DNA of 64,000 nt, from the NCBI RefSeq assembly GCF_030758455.1, contig NZ_CP132353.1, forward strand, positions 1,736,001 to 1,800,000, written 5' to 3'. Source of the DNA: Erwinia pyri (lineage in GTDB: Bacteria > Pseudomonadota > Gammaproteobacteria > Enterobacterales > Enterobacteriaceae). Shown in pieces: positions 34,765 to 44,103 of the stretch; the first letter of the stretch is position 1, and every line of letters begins with the position of its first letter. The notes under the pieces are model-generated. The model was not told where the DNA came from and did not search any database. It was given only the letters and a program-made list of their open reading frames with translations. The position numbers were made by a program, and so were the translations under genes.

Positions 34765-34873
34765 GGCGTCACCATAGAGCACGTTATCCGAGGCGCCGTG
34801 AACCCGTCCATGGGGGCTTGGATGCCGCATCCCTGCGGCATACACTCGGCTAACGTGCCCTATGGTACCACCC
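34765..34873. repeat. 109-bp intergenic repeat, copy C
   Basis: The outer arms CACGTTATCCGAG and CTCGGCTAACGTG pair, extended by ACCATAG against CTATGGT. The inner hairpin is ATGCCGC-ATCCCT-GCGGCAT. It is 171 bp from copy B, start to start. Confidence 0.85.
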
Positions 34874-35020
34874 AAGAAATTCGGCGTTGTCGGTAAGTTC
34901 AGTGCTCGCACAGGTCAAAACCAGATTTGATGCGGGATCTGGATTTGGATGTGGGTTCGGAATTGGATTTTGTAGTGGGTTTCGCTTTTCTGTCACAGGC
35001 AACACCAGCGCTGAGGGGAG

Positions 35021-35119
35021 GGGAGAGGGGGCTGATAAGCAAAAGCTAAGCGGCATGGACGCCGCTTCGCAGCCATCAGGGATGATTTCACGGCGTTTTT
35101 GTGTTCAGCCCCCTCTCCC
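35021..35119. repeat. 99-bp element with perfect 15-bp inverted ends
   Basis: GGGAGAGGGGGCTGA at the left end is exactly complementary to TCAGCCCCCTCTCCC at the right end. Inside lies a second hairpin, AAGCGGC-ATGGAC-GCCGCTT (35048-35067). This MITE-like, non-coding shape suggests a mobile or formerly mobile intergenic repeat. No target-site duplication was identified. Confidence 0.7.
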
Positions 35120-35224
35120 TGACCAGGTTACCGAAACATAAAGACGATGTGCCCTTAAAGCAAGCTACAGGCATCCCATTATCCCTGACTGTGTTACCCA
35201 CCCATCCAGGCAACGTGCCCTTAA
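35117..35224. repeat. Pair of 42-bp direct repeats, 66-bp period
   Basis: Copies 35117-35158 and 35183-35224 both begin CCCTGAC, contain GTTACC at the same offset and end GTGCCCTTAA. The middle is diverged. The second copy ends four bases before the yceF stop codon, so it may be part of its 3' end region. Confidence 0.65.
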
Positions 35225-35228
35225 TGCT

Positions 35229-35813
35229 TTACGCCTTCAACGGATCCACGCCAGCCTTACGTAACATTTCGCACAGCGCAATCAGCGGAAGTCCAACCAG
35301 CGTATTCGGGTCACGTCCTGAAAGCCGTTCAAACAGCGTTATGCCCAACCCTTCGCTCTTGAAACTGCCTGCACAATTAAGCGGCTGCTCCTTTGCCACA
35401 TAACTAACAATCTCTTCATCAGTCAGCGTTCTGAAATCCACACTAAACGGTTCACATACCACCTGCAGCTGGTTCTGTTTACTATCAAAAAGCGCAAGGC
35501 CAGTATAAAAAATAACGCTGTGCCCGCTCGCCAGCCTTAACTGTTGGTGGGCGTTCTCTTCAGTGTGCGGTTTTCCGGTTATTTTGCCATCAATCACGCA
35601 AACCTGATCGGAACCAATAATCAGATGCGCTGGATAGCTTTTCGCCAGCGCTTTCGCCTTTTCAGCCGCCAGTCGCATAACAAGATCGGTAGCAGATTCA
35701 TCAAGTTGCGGTGATTCGTCAACCTGCGGAGCCGCGGTGATAAAGGGCAGGCCCAGCTTCTCAAGCAGAGACTTCCTGTAGGGGGAGGTTGAAGCAAGTA
35801 CCAGTTGGCTCAT
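35229..35813 (-). CDS. yceF: Maf-like nucleotide pyrophosphatase YceF
   Basis: The 194-residue Maf-family protein starts [20 protein letters not shown], the phosphate-binding N-terminus of the family. It has [16 protein letters not shown] and [12 protein letters not shown] with the catalytic Asp. YceF-type proteins hydrolyse 7-methyl-GTP and related modified nucleotides to monophosphates, preventing misincorporation. It is divergent from yceD as in E. coli. The downstream neighbour differs: repeats and the phn locus instead of rluC. Confidence 0.93.
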   Translation of the reverse strand: MSQLVLASTSPYRKSLLEKLGLPFITAAPQVDESPQLDESATDLVMRLAAEKAKALAKSYPAHLIIGSDQVCVIDGKITGKPHTEENAHQQLRLASGHSVIFYTGLALFDSKQNQLQVVCEPFSVDFRTLTDEEIVSYVAKEQPLNCAGSFKSEGLGITLFERLSGRDPNTLVGLPLIALCEMLRKAGVDPLKA

Positions 35814-35955
35814 ATTTTTTTCCAGAATAGATAGCGAATCAGTTCAAGGCATTTTAAACTGTGCGCCGCATTGGATGCGAATATTGGGTGAAAGATGCTG
35901 TAAACCGGCCTTTTTCTTTGACTCTATCTCGTTACAAAGTTAATATGCGCGCCCT

Positions 35956-36477
35956 ATGCAAAAGGTAAAATTACCCCTGACTCTCGATCCGGTTCGTACC
36001 GCTCAAAAGCGCCTTGATTATCAGGGCGTCTACACCCCTGAACAGGTGGAGCGTATTGCCGAATCGGTAGTGAGTGTGGACAGTGATGTAGAATGCTCCA
36101 TGTCGTTCGCTATCGACAACCAGCGTTTAGCGGTACTTAACGGTACTGCGGCGGTTTCCGTCACGCTTTGTTGTCAGCGCTGCAACCAGACATTCCCGCA
36201 TCAGGTCCACGTGACGTATTGTTTCAGCCCGGTCGTTACTGACGAACAGGCTGAGGCGTTGCCGGAAGCGTACGAGCCGGTCGAGGTCAACGAGTTTGGT
36301 GAAATCGATCTGCTGGCAGTGGTTGAAGATGAAATTATCCTCGCCCTGCCTGTCGTTCCGGTGCATGATTCTGAACACTGTGAAGTGTCCGAGGCGGACA
36401 TGGTCTTTGGAAAGTTGCCTGCAGAGGCAGAAAAACCAAACCCATTTGCCGTATTAGCCAGTTTAAAGCGTAAGTAA
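35956..36477 (+). CDS. yceD: YceD (DUF177) protein upstream of rpmF
   Basis: The 173-residue protein is nearly identical in length and layout to E. coli YceD, starting [21 protein letters not shown] CxxC pair is seen in CCQRCNQTF and an acidic middle in [17 protein letters not shown]. The conserved tail is [13 protein letters not shown]. The family has been linked to 23S rRNA processing or accumulation in plants and bacteria, but its molecular role is uncertain. It is always found next to rpmF, as here, and is probably co-transcribed with it. Confidence 0.93.
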   Translation: MQKVKLPLTLDPVRTAQKRLDYQGVYTPEQVERIAESVVSVDSDVECSMSFAIDNQRLAVLNGTAAVSVTLCCQRCNQTFPHQVHVTYCFSPVVTDEQAEALPEAYEPVEVNEFGEIDLLAVVEDEIILALPVVPVHDSEHCEVSEADMVFGKLPAEAEKPNPFAVLASLKRK

Positions 36478-36491
36478 TAGGAGTAAGGTCC

Positions 36492-36662
36492 ATGGCCGTA
36501 CAACAGAATAAACCAACCCGTTCCAAGCGTGGCATGCGTCGTTCACACGATGCTCTGACCACTTCCTCTCTTTCCGTAGATAAAGTTTCTGGCGAAACGC
36601 ATCTGCGTCACCACATCACTGCGGATGGTTACTACCGCGGTCGCAAGGTCATCGTTAAGTAA
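36492..36662 (+). CDS. rpmF: 50S ribosomal protein L32
   Basis: The 56-residue basic protein begins [19 protein letters not shown] and ends [16 protein letters not shown], the unmistakable L32 pattern (57 residues in E. coli). It lies 14 bases after yceD with AGGAG as its ribosome site, and 26 bases before plsX. The zinc-binding cysteines found in some L32 proteins are absent, as in other enterobacteria. Confidence 0.97.
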   Translation: MAVQQNKPTRSKRGMRRSHDALTTSSLSVDKVSGETHLRHHITADGYYRGRKVIVK

Positions 36663-36688
36663 TTCTTGCGGATTCGCAAGGCGATACT

Positions 36689-37723
36689 TTGCCACGTCTG
36701 ACCCTGGCGATAGATGCCATGGGCGGGGACTTCGGTCCCTGCGTGACAGTGCCTGCTGCAATGCAGGCACTGGCCTCTAACTCGCAACTGCATCTTCTTC
36801 TGGTCGGCGATCCCGACAACATCTCGTCATTACTCGCAAAAGCTGATTCAGCGCTGTTGGCACGTCTGCAGATTATTGCTGCCGAGTCGGTTATTGCCAG
36901 TGATGCCAAACCCTCCCAGGCGATCCGCCAAAGCCGCGGCTCCTCTATGCGCATAGCGCTGGAGCTGGTTAAAGAGGGGAAAGCGCAGGCCTGCGTCAGT
37001 GCTGGTAATACGGGCGCGCTGATGGGGCTGGCTAAGCTGCTGCTTAAGCCGCTCGACGGTATTGAACGCCCCGCGCTGATGACGGTTTTGCCGAATCAGC
37101 AGCAGGGGAAAACAGTGATACTGGATCTGGGTGCGAACGTCGATTCAGACAGTGCGATGCTGGTGCAGTTTGCGATTATGGGCGCGGTGATGGCGGAGGA
37201 AGTTTTGTCAGTACCCCGTCCCCGCGTGGCATTATTAAATATCGGTCAGGAAGAGACCAAAGGTTTAAGCAGTATCCGCGATGCCGCAGCTATACTGCGT
37301 GAATTGCCAGAAATTAATTATATTGGATACCTCGAAGGCAACGACCTTCTTACTGGTGAAACGGATGTGCTGGTGTGTGATGGTTTCGTGGGCAATGTCA
37401 CCCTGAAAACCATGGAAGGTGTGGTAAGAATGTTTCTTTCGCTGTTGAAATCACAGGGCGAAGGTAAAAAAAGGGCCTGGTGGATGACGCTGTTAGGACG
37501 TGTCCTGAAAAAACGTCTGGCGAAGCGCTTCGGCCACCTCAACCCCGACCAGTACAATGGCGCCTGTCTGTTAGGATTACGCGGTTCCGTGATCAAAAGT
37601 CACGGCGGAGCGAATCAACGCGCATTTACTGCGGCGATAGAACAGGCAGAGCAGGCGGTGCGGCGGCAAGTTCCCGAGCGGATTGCTGCGCGCCTTCAGG
37701 CTGTATTACCTAAGAGTGACTGA
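36689..37723 (+). CDS. plsX: Phosphate acyltransferase PlsX
   Basis: PlsX converts acyl-ACP and phosphate to acyl-phosphate for phospholipid synthesis. The start is a TTG giving [14 protein letters not shown] at the N-terminus, aligned with the E. coli start. Conserved blocks are [31 protein letters not shown] and [14 protein letters not shown]. At 344 residues it is about 12 shorter than E. coli PlsX, at the C-terminus. It stands between rpmF and fabH in the classic rpmF-plsX-fab operon. Confidence 0.95.
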   Translation: MPRLTLAIDAMGGDFGPCVTVPAAMQALASNSQLHLLLVGDPDNISSLLAKADSALLARLQIIAAESVIASDAKPSQAIRQSRGSSMRIALELVKEGKAQACVSAGNTGALMGLAKLLLKPLDGIERPALMTVLPNQQQGKTVILDLGANVDSDSAMLVQFAIMGAVMAEEVLSVPRPRVALLNIGQEETKGLSSIRDAAAILRELPEINYIGYLEGNDLLTGETDVLVCDGFVGNVTLKTMEGVVRMFLSLLKSQGEGKKRAWWMTLLGRVLKKRLAKRFGHLNPDQYNGACLLGLRGSVIKSHGGANQRAFTAAIEQAEQAVRRQVPERIAARLQAVLPKSD

Positions 37724-37728
37724 CGTAC

Positions 37729-38682
37729 ATGTATACGAAAATTATCGGTACGGGCAGCTATTTGCCCGAACAGGTGCGGACTAACGCCGATCTGGAAAAA
37801 ATGGTGGATACGTCGGACGAGTGGATTGTCACCCGTACCGGTATCCGTGAGCGTCGCATAGCGGCACCTGATGAAACCGTTGCGACAATGGGCTATCAGG
37901 CTGCCCTCCGTGCGCTGGAGATGGCCGGTGTTGATAAAAATGACATCGGACTGATTGTGGTCGCGACCACCTCTTCCAGCCACGCCTTTCCAAGTTCAGC
38001 CTGCCTGATCCAGCAAATGCTGGGAATTGACGATGCCGCCGCTTTTGACCTCGCGGCAGCTTGCGCTGGTTTCACCTATGCTCTGAGCGTTGCCGATCAG
38101 TACATCAAAAACGGCGCGGTGAAAAATGCGCTGGTAATTGGTGCAGACGTGCTGGCTCGTATGCTGGATCCGACCGATCGCGGCACGATTATTCTGTTTG
38201 GCGACGGGGCCGGGGCTGCGGTGCTGGGTGCCAGCGAAGAGCAGGGCATTATCTCCACGCATCTGCACGCAGATGGCCGCTACGGACATCTGTTAACGCT
38301 GTCCAATCAGGATCGTGAGCATCAGGATCAACCTTCTTACGTCACTATGGCGGGTAACGAAGTGTTTAAAGTTGCCGTCACGGAGCTGGCGCACATCGTT
38401 GAAGAGACCCTGCAGGCTAATAACCTGGAGCGTGAGTCGATAGACTGGCTGGTGCCGCATCAGGCTAACCTGCGTATTATCAGCGCCACCGCCCGCAAAC
38501 TCGGCATGGGTATGGAAAAGGTAGTGGTAACGCTCGATCGTCACGGGAATACTTCCGCCGCCTCAGTGCCTTGTGCACTGGATGAGGCCGTGCGTGATGG
38601 CCGCATACAGCGCGGTCAGCTTATTCTGCTGGAAGCCTTCGGGGGTGGATTCACCTGGGGCTCGGCGCTGGTTCGTTTTTGA
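37729..38682 (+). CDS. fabH: Beta-ketoacyl-ACP synthase III
   Basis: FabH condenses acetyl-CoA with malonyl-ACP to begin fatty acid synthesis. The 317-residue length matches E. coli. The catalytic cysteine is Cys112 in [13 protein letters not shown]. The His and Asn of the triad lie in VPHQANLRI and [10 protein letters not shown]. It starts 5 bases after plsX and is followed after 16 bases by fabD with AGGA. Confidence 0.97.
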   Translation: MYTKIIGTGSYLPEQVRTNADLEKMVDTSDEWIVTRTGIRERRIAAPDETVATMGYQAALRALEMAGVDKNDIGLIVVATTSSSHAFPSSACLIQQMLGIDDAAAFDLAAACAGFTYALSVADQYIKNGAVKNALVIGADVLARMLDPTDRGTIILFGDGAGAAVLGASEEQGIISTHLHADGRYGHLLTLSNQDREHQDQPSYVTMAGNEVFKVAVTELAHIVEETLQANNLERESIDWLVPHQANLRIISATARKLGMGMEKVVVTLDRHGNTSAASVPCALDEAVRDGRIQRGQLILLEAFGGGFTWGSALVRF

Positions 38683-38698
38683 TTAACAGGACATAACA

Positions 38699-39622
38699 AT
38701 GACGCAATTTGCTATGGTTTTCCCGGGACAGGGATCGCAAACGGTAGGCATGCTGGCTGAACTGGCGGCAGAAAACCCTACCGTTGAACAGACTTTCCGT
38801 GAAGCTTCCACGGCTTTGGGCTATGACCTGTGGTCACTGGTGCAGCAGGGGCCTGCTGAAGAATTGAACAAAACCTGGCAAACCCAGCCGGCGCTGCTGG
38901 CCGCATCTGTTGCTATTTTCCGCGTTTGGCAGGAAAAAGGCGGTTCAAAGCCTGCAATGCTGGCGGGACACAGCCTGGGCGAGTATAGTGCGCTGGTTTG
39001 CGCCGGCGTGATCGATTTTGCTGAGGCGATCAAACTGGTTGAATTGCGTGGCAAACTGATGCAGGAAGCGGTTCCGGAAGGCACCGGCGCCATGCAGGCT
39101 ATTATTGGTCTGGATGATGCGGCTATTGCTAAAGCCTGTGAAGAGTCTGCACAGGGTCAGGTGGTATCACCTGTTAACTTTAACTCGCCTGGTCAGGTTG
39201 TTATTGCCGGAAATAAAGAAGCGGTAGAGCGTGCCGGTGCAGCCTGTAAGGCTGCCGGAGCTAAACGTGCTCTGCCGTTGCCTGTGAGCGTACCTTCTCA
39301 CTGTGCACTGATGAAACCTGCCGCCGACAAACTGGCGGAAGCGCTGGAAAAACTGACCTTCAACGCCCCGGAGTTGCCGGTGGTTAACAACGTTGATGTG
39401 AAGTGCGAAACCTCACCTGAGGCGATTCGTAGTGCGCTGGTGCGTCAGTTGTACAATCCGGTCCGCTGGACGGGCTGTGTAGAGTTTATGGCGCAGGAAG
39501 GCGTAACGTCACTGCTGGAAGTTGGCCCTGGCAAGGTGCTGACTGGCCTGACGAAACGTATTGTTGACACCCTGACCGCGGCACCGGTGAACGATCCGGC
39601 CAGCCTGTCAGCGGCGCTTTAA
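38699..39622 (+). CDS. fabD: Malonyl-CoA:ACP transacylase
   Basis: FabD loads malonate onto ACP. The 307-residue protein has the nucleophile Ser92 in AGHSLGEYSAL, the FPGQGSQ N-terminal motif and the catalytic His in VPSHCALM. It lies inside the fab operon between fabH and fabG, separated by 19 bases from the latter. Confidence 0.97.
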   Translation: MTQFAMVFPGQGSQTVGMLAELAAENPTVEQTFREASTALGYDLWSLVQQGPAEELNKTWQTQPALLAASVAIFRVWQEKGGSKPAMLAGHSLGEYSALVCAGVIDFAEAIKLVELRGKLMQEAVPEGTGAMQAIIGLDDAAIAKACEESAQGQVVSPVNFNSPGQVVIAGNKEAVERAGAACKAAGAKRALPLPVSVPSHCALMKPAADKLAEALEKLTFNAPELPVVNNVDVKCETSPEAIRSALVRQLYNPVRWTGCVEFMAQEGVTSLLEVGPGKVLTGLTKRIVDTLTAAPVNDPASLSAAL

Positions 39623-39641
39623 CAGTCAGACGAGGATGAAC

Positions 39642-40376
39642 ATGAGCTTTGAAGGAAAAATCGCACTGGTTACCGGTGCAAGTCGCGGCATTGGCCGCGC
39701 CATTGCAGAGACACTGGTAGCGCGGGGCGCAAAAGTGGTCGGTACAGCGACCAGCCAAAGTGGCGCAGATGCCATCAGCGCTTATCTGGGCAGCAACGGC
39801 CGCGGCCTGCTGCTGAATGTGACCGACAGCGCGTCTATCGACAGCGTGTTGGAAAATATTCGTGCTGAATTTGGCGAAGTGGACATTTTAGTCAATAATG
39901 CAGGCATTACACGTGATAATCTTCTGATGCGTATGAAGGATGATGAGTGGCAGGATATCCTGGACACTAATCTGACTTCCGTATTCCGCCTCTCAAAGGC
40001 AGTAATGCGCGCTATGATGAAAAAACGCGTAGGCCGAATCATTACCATCGGCTCCGTTGTCGGAACGATGGGTAATGCGGGCCAGGCAAACTACGCGGCA
40101 GCAAAAGCGGGTTTGATCGGCTTCAGCAAGTCACTGGCGCGTGAAATCGCGTCACGTGGTATTACCGTTAACGTTGTGGCTCCCGGTTTCATTGAAACCG
40201 ACATGACGCGTGCGCTGACTGAAGATCAGCGTGCGGGCATTCTGGCGGAAGTGCCAGCGGGTCGCCTTGGCGACGCGCAGGAAATCGCCAATGCCGTTGC
40301 ATTTTTAGCTTCTGACGAGGCTGCGTACATCACTGGTGAGACGCTGCACGTCAATGGCGGAATGTATATGGTCTGA
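39642..40376 (+). CDS. fabG: 3-oxoacyl-ACP reductase
   Basis: FabG is the NADPH-dependent ketoreductase of the elongation cycle. It is 244 residues, the E. coli length, from the ATG at 39642. An in-frame ATG two codons earlier overlaps the GAGG ribosome site and is less likely. The SDR motifs are clear: TGASRGIGRAIAETL, NNAGITRDNLLMRM, catalytic Ser in IGSVVGTMG and YxxxK in YAAAKAG. A long hairpin separates it from acpP. Confidence 0.97.
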   Translation: MSFEGKIALVTGASRGIGRAIAETLVARGAKVVGTATSQSGADAISAYLGSNGRGLLLNVTDSASIDSVLENIRAEFGEVDILVNNAGITRDNLLMRMKDDEWQDILDTNLTSVFRLSKAVMRAMMKKRVGRIITIGSVVGTMGNAGQANYAAAKAGLIGFSKSLAREIASRGITVNVVAPGFIETDMTRALTEDQRAGILAEVPAGRLGDAQEIANAVAFLASDEAAYITGETLHVNGGMYMV

Positions 40377-40380
40377 TAAT

Positions 40381-40435
40381 CACGAAACTATTTGCGTTAT
40401 TTGCGGTTATACCCGCAAAATAGCGTAAAATCGTG
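40381..40435 (+). terminator. Long hairpin between fabG and acpP
   Basis: A 55-base imperfect inverted repeat: CACGA with TCGTG on the outside, then GCGTTATTTGCGG with CCGCAAAATAGCG. It begins five bases after the fabG stop. It could attenuate read-through from the fab operon or stabilise its 3' end, leaving acpP to its own promoter. Confidence 0.6.
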
Positions 40436-40456
40436 GTTGGACCAGCCGGGATTTAG

Positions 40457-40484
40457 TTGCATCTTTTTCAACATTTTATACACT
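40457..40484 (+). promoter_or_regulatory. Probable acpP promoter
   Basis: TTGCAT and TACACT with a 16-base spacer lie about 45 bases before the acpP ATG. The following leader carries a TCGC-GAAA-GCGA tetraloop hairpin (40495-40506) and closely resembles the E. coli acpP leader from memory. A strong separate promoter fits the very high level of ACP needed. Confidence 0.6.
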
Positions 40485-40529
40485 ACGAAAACCATCGCGA
40501 AAGCGAGTTTTGATAGGAAATTTAATAGT

Positions 40530-40766
40530 ATGAGCACTATCGAAGAACGCGTTAAGAAAATCATTGGCGAGCAGCTTGGCGTTAAGCAGGAAGAAGTTGT
40601 TAATACTGCCTCTTTTGTAGAAGATCTGGGCGCTGATTCTCTTGATACCGTTGAGCTGGTAATGGCTCTGGAAGAAGAGTTTGATACCGAGATTCCGGAC
40701 GAAGAAGCTGAGAAAATCACCACCGTTCAGGCTGCTATTGATTACATCAATGGTCACCAGGCGTAA
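40530..40766 (+). CDS. acpP: Acyl carrier protein
   Basis: This 78-residue acidic protein is almost identical to E. coli AcpP. The 4'-phosphopantetheine site is Ser37 (counting Met) in the motif [18 protein letters not shown]. It carries the growing acyl chain for FabD, FabH, FabG and FabF. The open frame extends 138 bases upstream, but the family N-terminus [15 protein letters not shown] and the TAGGA ribosome site fix this start. A hairpin terminator follows within 12 bases of the stop. Confidence 0.98.
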   Translation: MSTIEERVKKIIGEQLGVKQEEVVNTASFVEDLGADSLDTVELVMALEEEFDTEIPDEEAEKITTVQAAIDYINGHQA

Positions 40767-40777
40767 GTGAGCCTCTC

Positions 40778-40807
40778 CAGGCGGTCATTCGACCGCCTGA
40801 GTTTTAT
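40778..40807 (+). terminator. Terminator after acpP
   Basis: A perfect 9-bp stem CAGGCGGTC / GACCGCCTG with an ATTC loop is followed by AGTTTTA. Partial read-through to fabF is likely, since fabF has only a short leader. Confidence 0.75.
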
Positions 40808-40860
40808 CTGAAAGTCCCACATAGTGTCATTGTCATTTTTTCCCTCCCTGGAGGACGAAC

Positions 40861-42102
40861 GTGTCTAAGCGTCGTGTAGTTGTGACCGGTCTTGGCATGT
40901 TGTCTCCTGTCGGCAATACCGTAGAGTCTACCTGGAATGCTCTTGTTGCCGGTCAGAGTGGCATCAGCCCGATCGACCATTTTGATACTAGTGCCTACGC
41001 AACGCGTTTTGCTGGCTTAGTAAAGGATTTTAACTGTGAAGAATTTATCTCGCGCAAAGATCAGCGCAAGATGGATGCCTTCATTCAGTACGGCGTAGTT
41101 GCTGGCATTCAGGCCATGCAGGACTCCGGTCTGGTTATCACGGATGAGAATGCCGATCGTATTGGTGCTGCTATCGGCTCCGGTATCGGTGGTCTCGGTC
41201 TGATTGAAGAAAACCACGCCTCGCTGGTCAACGGCGGCCCGCGTAAAATCAGTCCTTTCTTCGTTCCCTCCACGATTGTAAACATGATAGCGGGTCATCT
41301 CACTATTATGTATGGCATGAAAGGTCCAAGCATCGCTATCTCTACTGCCTGTACTACCGGTGTGCATAACATTGGTCAGGCGGCGCGCATCATTGCTTAT
41401 AATGATGCCGACGTGATGCTGGCAGGCGGTGCCGAAAAGGGCAGTACCCCGCTGGGTATTGGCGGCTTTGGCGCAGCACGCGCGCTCTCCACCCGTAATG
41501 AAAGCCCTGAGACGGCAAGCCGTCCCTGGGATCGGGATCGCGACGGCTTTGTGCTGGGCGATGGCGCGGGACTGGTGGTGCTGGAAGAGTATGAACACGC
41601 GAAAAAACGTGGCGCTAAAATTTATGCCGAACTGGTTGGTTTTGGCATGAGCAGCGATGCATACCATATGACCTCGCCGCCGGAAGATGGCGCAGGCGCT
41701 GCGCTGGCGATGAAAAACGCACTGAAAGATGCGCAATTAACGCCAGAACAGATTGGTTATATCAACGCGCACGGCACTTCGACGCCAGCCGGTGATAAAG
41801 CAGAGACACGGGCGGTGAAGAGCATCTTTGGCGCCAGTGCCGCCACGGTAATGGTCAGCTCAACCAAATCCATGACCGGTCACCTTTTAGGAGCCGCGGG
41901 CGCCGTAGAGTCAATCTTCTCTATTCTTGCGCTGCGCGACCAGGTGATCCCGCCAACCATCAATCTGGATAACCCGGATGAAGGTTGTGATTTGGATTTT
42001 GTGCCGCACACAGCACGTCAGGTAAAAGGTCTGGAGTATGCCCTGTGTAACTCCTTCGGCTTTGGCGGAACCAACGGTTCGTTGATTTTCCGTAAAGTCT
42101 GA
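40861..42102 (+). CDS. fabF: Beta-ketoacyl-ACP synthase II
   Basis: FabF elongates acyl-ACP, including the temperature-dependent C16:1 to C18:1 step. It is 413 residues, the E. coli length, and begins with GTG behind GGAGG. The nucleophile Cys164 lies in [15 protein letters not shown], the catalytic His residues in [16 protein letters not shown] and [15 protein letters not shown] strong terminator follows 20 bases after the stop. Confidence 0.97.
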   Translation: MSKRRVVVTGLGMLSPVGNTVESTWNALVAGQSGISPIDHFDTSAYATRFAGLVKDFNCEEFISRKDQRKMDAFIQYGVVAGIQAMQDSGLVITDENADRIGAAIGSGIGGLGLIEENHASLVNGGPRKISPFFVPSTIVNMIAGHLTIMYGMKGPSIAISTACTTGVHNIGQAARIIAYNDADVMLAGGAEKGSTPLGIGGFGAARALSTRNESPETASRPWDRDRDGFVLGDGAGLVVLEEYEHAKKRGAKIYAELVGFGMSSDAYHMTSPPEDGAGAALAMKNALKDAQLTPEQIGYINAHGTSTPAGDKAETRAVKSIFGASAATVMVSSTKSMTGHLLGAAGAVESIFSILALRDQVIPPTINLDNPDEGCDLDFVPHTARQVKGLEYALCNSFGFGGTNGSLIFRKV

Positions 42103-42121
42103 TCGCTGCCTTAACCTTCTG

Positions 42122-42147
42122 AAGGCCCGCTTAGCGGGCCTTTTTTG
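42122..42147 (+). terminator. Rho-independent terminator of fabF
   Basis: The stem GGCCCGC / GCGGGCC with a TTA loop is followed by six T residues. Confidence 0.9.
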
Positions 42148-42270
42148 TTGAATTTTTCGGCAGCTGCCGCACTTTTTCATCCCGGTACAATTCTCTACAG
42201 ACAAGCAGATGAATCTGCCGCCTCGTCGGGGTAATCTTTACCGCTGTGAAACGATTGCTCAGGGGAACTT

Positions 42271-43071
42271 ATGGTCTGGATAAACGGAAAGCCGCAGGAA
42301 AGCGTAGCGGCTCGCGATCGTGCCGTGCAGTTTGGTGACGGCTGCTTTACTACAGCCAGGATCCTGCAGGGCAAAGTTGTCTCGCTGCAAGCGCATCTTG
42401 CACGGCTGAAGAGGGGCTGCGAGCGGTTAATGATCCGCAACCTGGACTGGGATGCGCTGGCTGCTGAAATGCAGCATGCCGCCGCAACGCGATCGGTCGG
42501 GGTGCTGAAAGCGGTGGTATCAAGAGGCGCGGGCGGACGCGGATACAGCGCTCAGGGCTGTGAACAGCCCACCCGGATGATTTTTCTCTCGGACTACCCG
42601 GCCCACTATCAGCAGCTTCAGCAGAGCGGCGCCACGCTGGCGTTGAGCAGCGTGCGGCTGGGGAAAAATCCGCTGCTGGCCGGGATCAAGCATCTTAACA
42701 GGTTGGAGCAGGTGCTGATCCGTACAGAGCTTGAGCAGACCGCAGCCGACGAGGCGCTGGTGCTTGACAGTGACGGCAGCCTGGTGGAATGCTGTGCGGC
42801 AAATTTATTCTGGCGCAGGGGGGAGCAGATTTTTACGCCCGATCTCAGCCAGTGTGGCGTCAACGGTATCCAGCGGCAAAAGGTGATGCAACGGCTGCAT
42901 ACGTTGGGGATGCCGGTGCAGGAAGTGATCCTGCCGGTGCAAACTCTGGCAGAGGCAGAAGAGGTGTTCATCACCAATGCGCTAATGCCGGTACTGCCGG
43001 TGAAGCAGATTGACGGCTGGCACTATGCCTCGCGCACTATTTTTAACCTGCTACGCCTGCATGACGATTAA
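42271..43071 (+). CDS. pabC: Aminodeoxychorismate lyase
   Basis: PabC is a fold-type IV PLP enzyme that converts 4-amino-4-deoxychorismate to p-aminobenzoate and pyruvate for folate. The 266-residue protein has the N-terminal INGKPQESVAARDRAVQFGD pattern, the PLP lysine in GIKHLNRLEQVLI (Lys140) and the phosphate-binding end FITNALMPVLPV. It is 12 bases upstream of mltG, in the same order as E. coli. Confidence 0.95.
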   Translation: MVWINGKPQESVAARDRAVQFGDGCFTTARILQGKVVSLQAHLARLKRGCERLMIRNLDWDALAAEMQHAAATRSVGVLKAVVSRGAGGRGYSAQGCEQPTRMIFLSDYPAHYQQLQQSGATLALSSVRLGKNPLLAGIKHLNRLEQVLIRTELEQTAADEALVLDSDGSLVECCAANLFWRRGEQIFTPDLSQCGVNGIQRQKVMQRLHTLGMPVQEVILPVQTLAEAEEVFITNALMPVLPVKQIDGWHYASRTIFNLLRLHDD

Positions 43072-43083
43072 CAGGGAAATTTC

Positions 43084-44103
43084 ATGACTGTTGTAAGAAA
43101 AGTAGTAACCGGGATAGTGGTCATTGTGGTGGCCCTCCTGGCGTTCAGCTACTGGCAGATCCGCCAGTTTGCTGATTCAACGCTGACCATCAATAAAGAG
43201 ACGATTTTCACGCTGCCGGCAGGATCGGGGCGGGTGGTGCTGGAAGCGGAACTCAATCAGCAGCACATTGTGCCGCAAACGCTGTGGTTTGGCTGGCTGC
43301 TGAAACTGGAGCCGGAGCTGGCTAACTTCAAGGCTGGCACCTATCGCTTTTCGCAGGGCATGACGGTACGCCAGATGCTGGAGCTGCTGAGCAGTGGTAA
43401 AGAGGCGCAGTTCCCGGTGCGTTTTGTCGAAGGCACCCGTATGCAGGAGTGGCTGGCTGAACTCCGTGCGGCGCCCTATATCAAACACACGCTGAAAGAT
43501 GACAAGTTGGCAACGGTTGCCGCCGCGATGGATCTGCCTGAGCAGGATGTGGAGGGGTGGTTCTACCCTGAAACCTATGCTTATACCGCGAATACTACTG
43601 ATGTGGCGCTGCTTAAGCGTGCGCATGAGCGGATGGTGAAGCTGGTGGACGCCCAGTGGCAGAGTAAAATCGACGGCCTGCCTTATAAAGATAAAAATGA
43701 TTTAGTCACTATGGCCTCTATTATCGAAAAAGAGACGGCGGTGAGTGAGGAGCGCAGCAAAGTGGCCTCGGTCTTTATCAATCGTCTGCGTATTGGCATG
43801 CGTCTGCAAACCGATCCCACCGTTATTTATGGCATGGGTGAGAACTATAAAGGCTCGCTGACGCGTAAAGACCTGGAGACGCCGACGCCTTACAATACCT
43901 ACACCATTGCCGGGATGCCGCCAGGACCGATTGCGATGCCGGGCAAGGCCTCTCTTGAAGCGGCCGCGCATCCGCTGAAAACGGATTTTCTCTATTTTGT
44001 TGCTGACGGCAAAGGCGGGCATACGTTCACCACTAATCTTGCCAGCCATAATCGCGCGGTTCAGGCGTGGCGTCTTGCCGAGAAGGAAAAGAATGGACAG
44101 TAA
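43084..44103 (+). CDS. mltG: Endolytic murein transglycosylase MltG (YceG)
   Basis: MltG cuts nascent peptidoglycan glycan strands at the inner membrane. The 339-residue protein has a single N-terminal transmembrane anchor ([18 protein letters not shown]) and a periplasmic YceG domain. The catalytic glutamate is in [21 protein letters not shown]-like [14 protein letters not shown] marks the conserved C-terminal block. The next gene, tmk, starts inside its last codons. Confidence 0.95.
   Translation: MTVVRKVVTGIVVIVVALLAFSYWQIRQFADSTLTINKETIFTLPAGSGRVVLEAELNQQHIVPQTLWFGWLLKLEPELANFKAGTYRFSQGMTVRQMLELLSSGKEAQFPVRFVEGTRMQEWLAELRAAPYIKHTLKDDKLATVAAAMDLPEQDVEGWFYPETYAYTANTTDVALLKRAHERMVKLVDAQWQSKIDGLPYKDKNDLVTMASIIEKETAVSEERSKVASVFINRLRIGMRLQTDPTVIYGMGENYKGSLTRKDLETPTPYNTYTIAGMPPGPIAMPGKASLEAAAHPLKTDFLYFVADGKGGHTFTTNLASHNRAVQAWRLAEKEKNGQ

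Larger units (their letters stand above)
34201..35228. other. Gene-free repeat region between phnE2 and yceF
   Basis: No protein-coding gene is supported. The left 720 bases consist of three 109-bp stem-forming repeats joined by copies of a linker containing CAGGTCAAAACCGG. That linker recurs at about 34278, 34342, 34514, 34568, 34739 and 34911. Next come a short low-complexity stretch (34925-34985), a 99-bp element with inverted ends, and a 42-bp direct repeat pair reaching the yceF stop codon. In E. coli rluC sits beside yceF; it is not here. Confidence 0.8.

Noticed and set aside
34368..34873. CRISPR array
   Set aside because: Only three copies, units of 109 bp with internal hairpins, linkers that are also repeated, and no cas genes.
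34368..34873. ERIC or REP/BIME elements
   Set aside because: Neither the ERIC core nor the REP consensus could be seen, although the stem-loop shape is similar.
34453..34911. 152-codon open frame on the minus strand across the 109-bp repeats, with a repeated VSRVYAAGMRHP peptide
   Set aside because: It is generated by the stem repeats themselves, has no ribosome site, and its periodic peptide mirrors the DNA repeat. Treated as non-coding.
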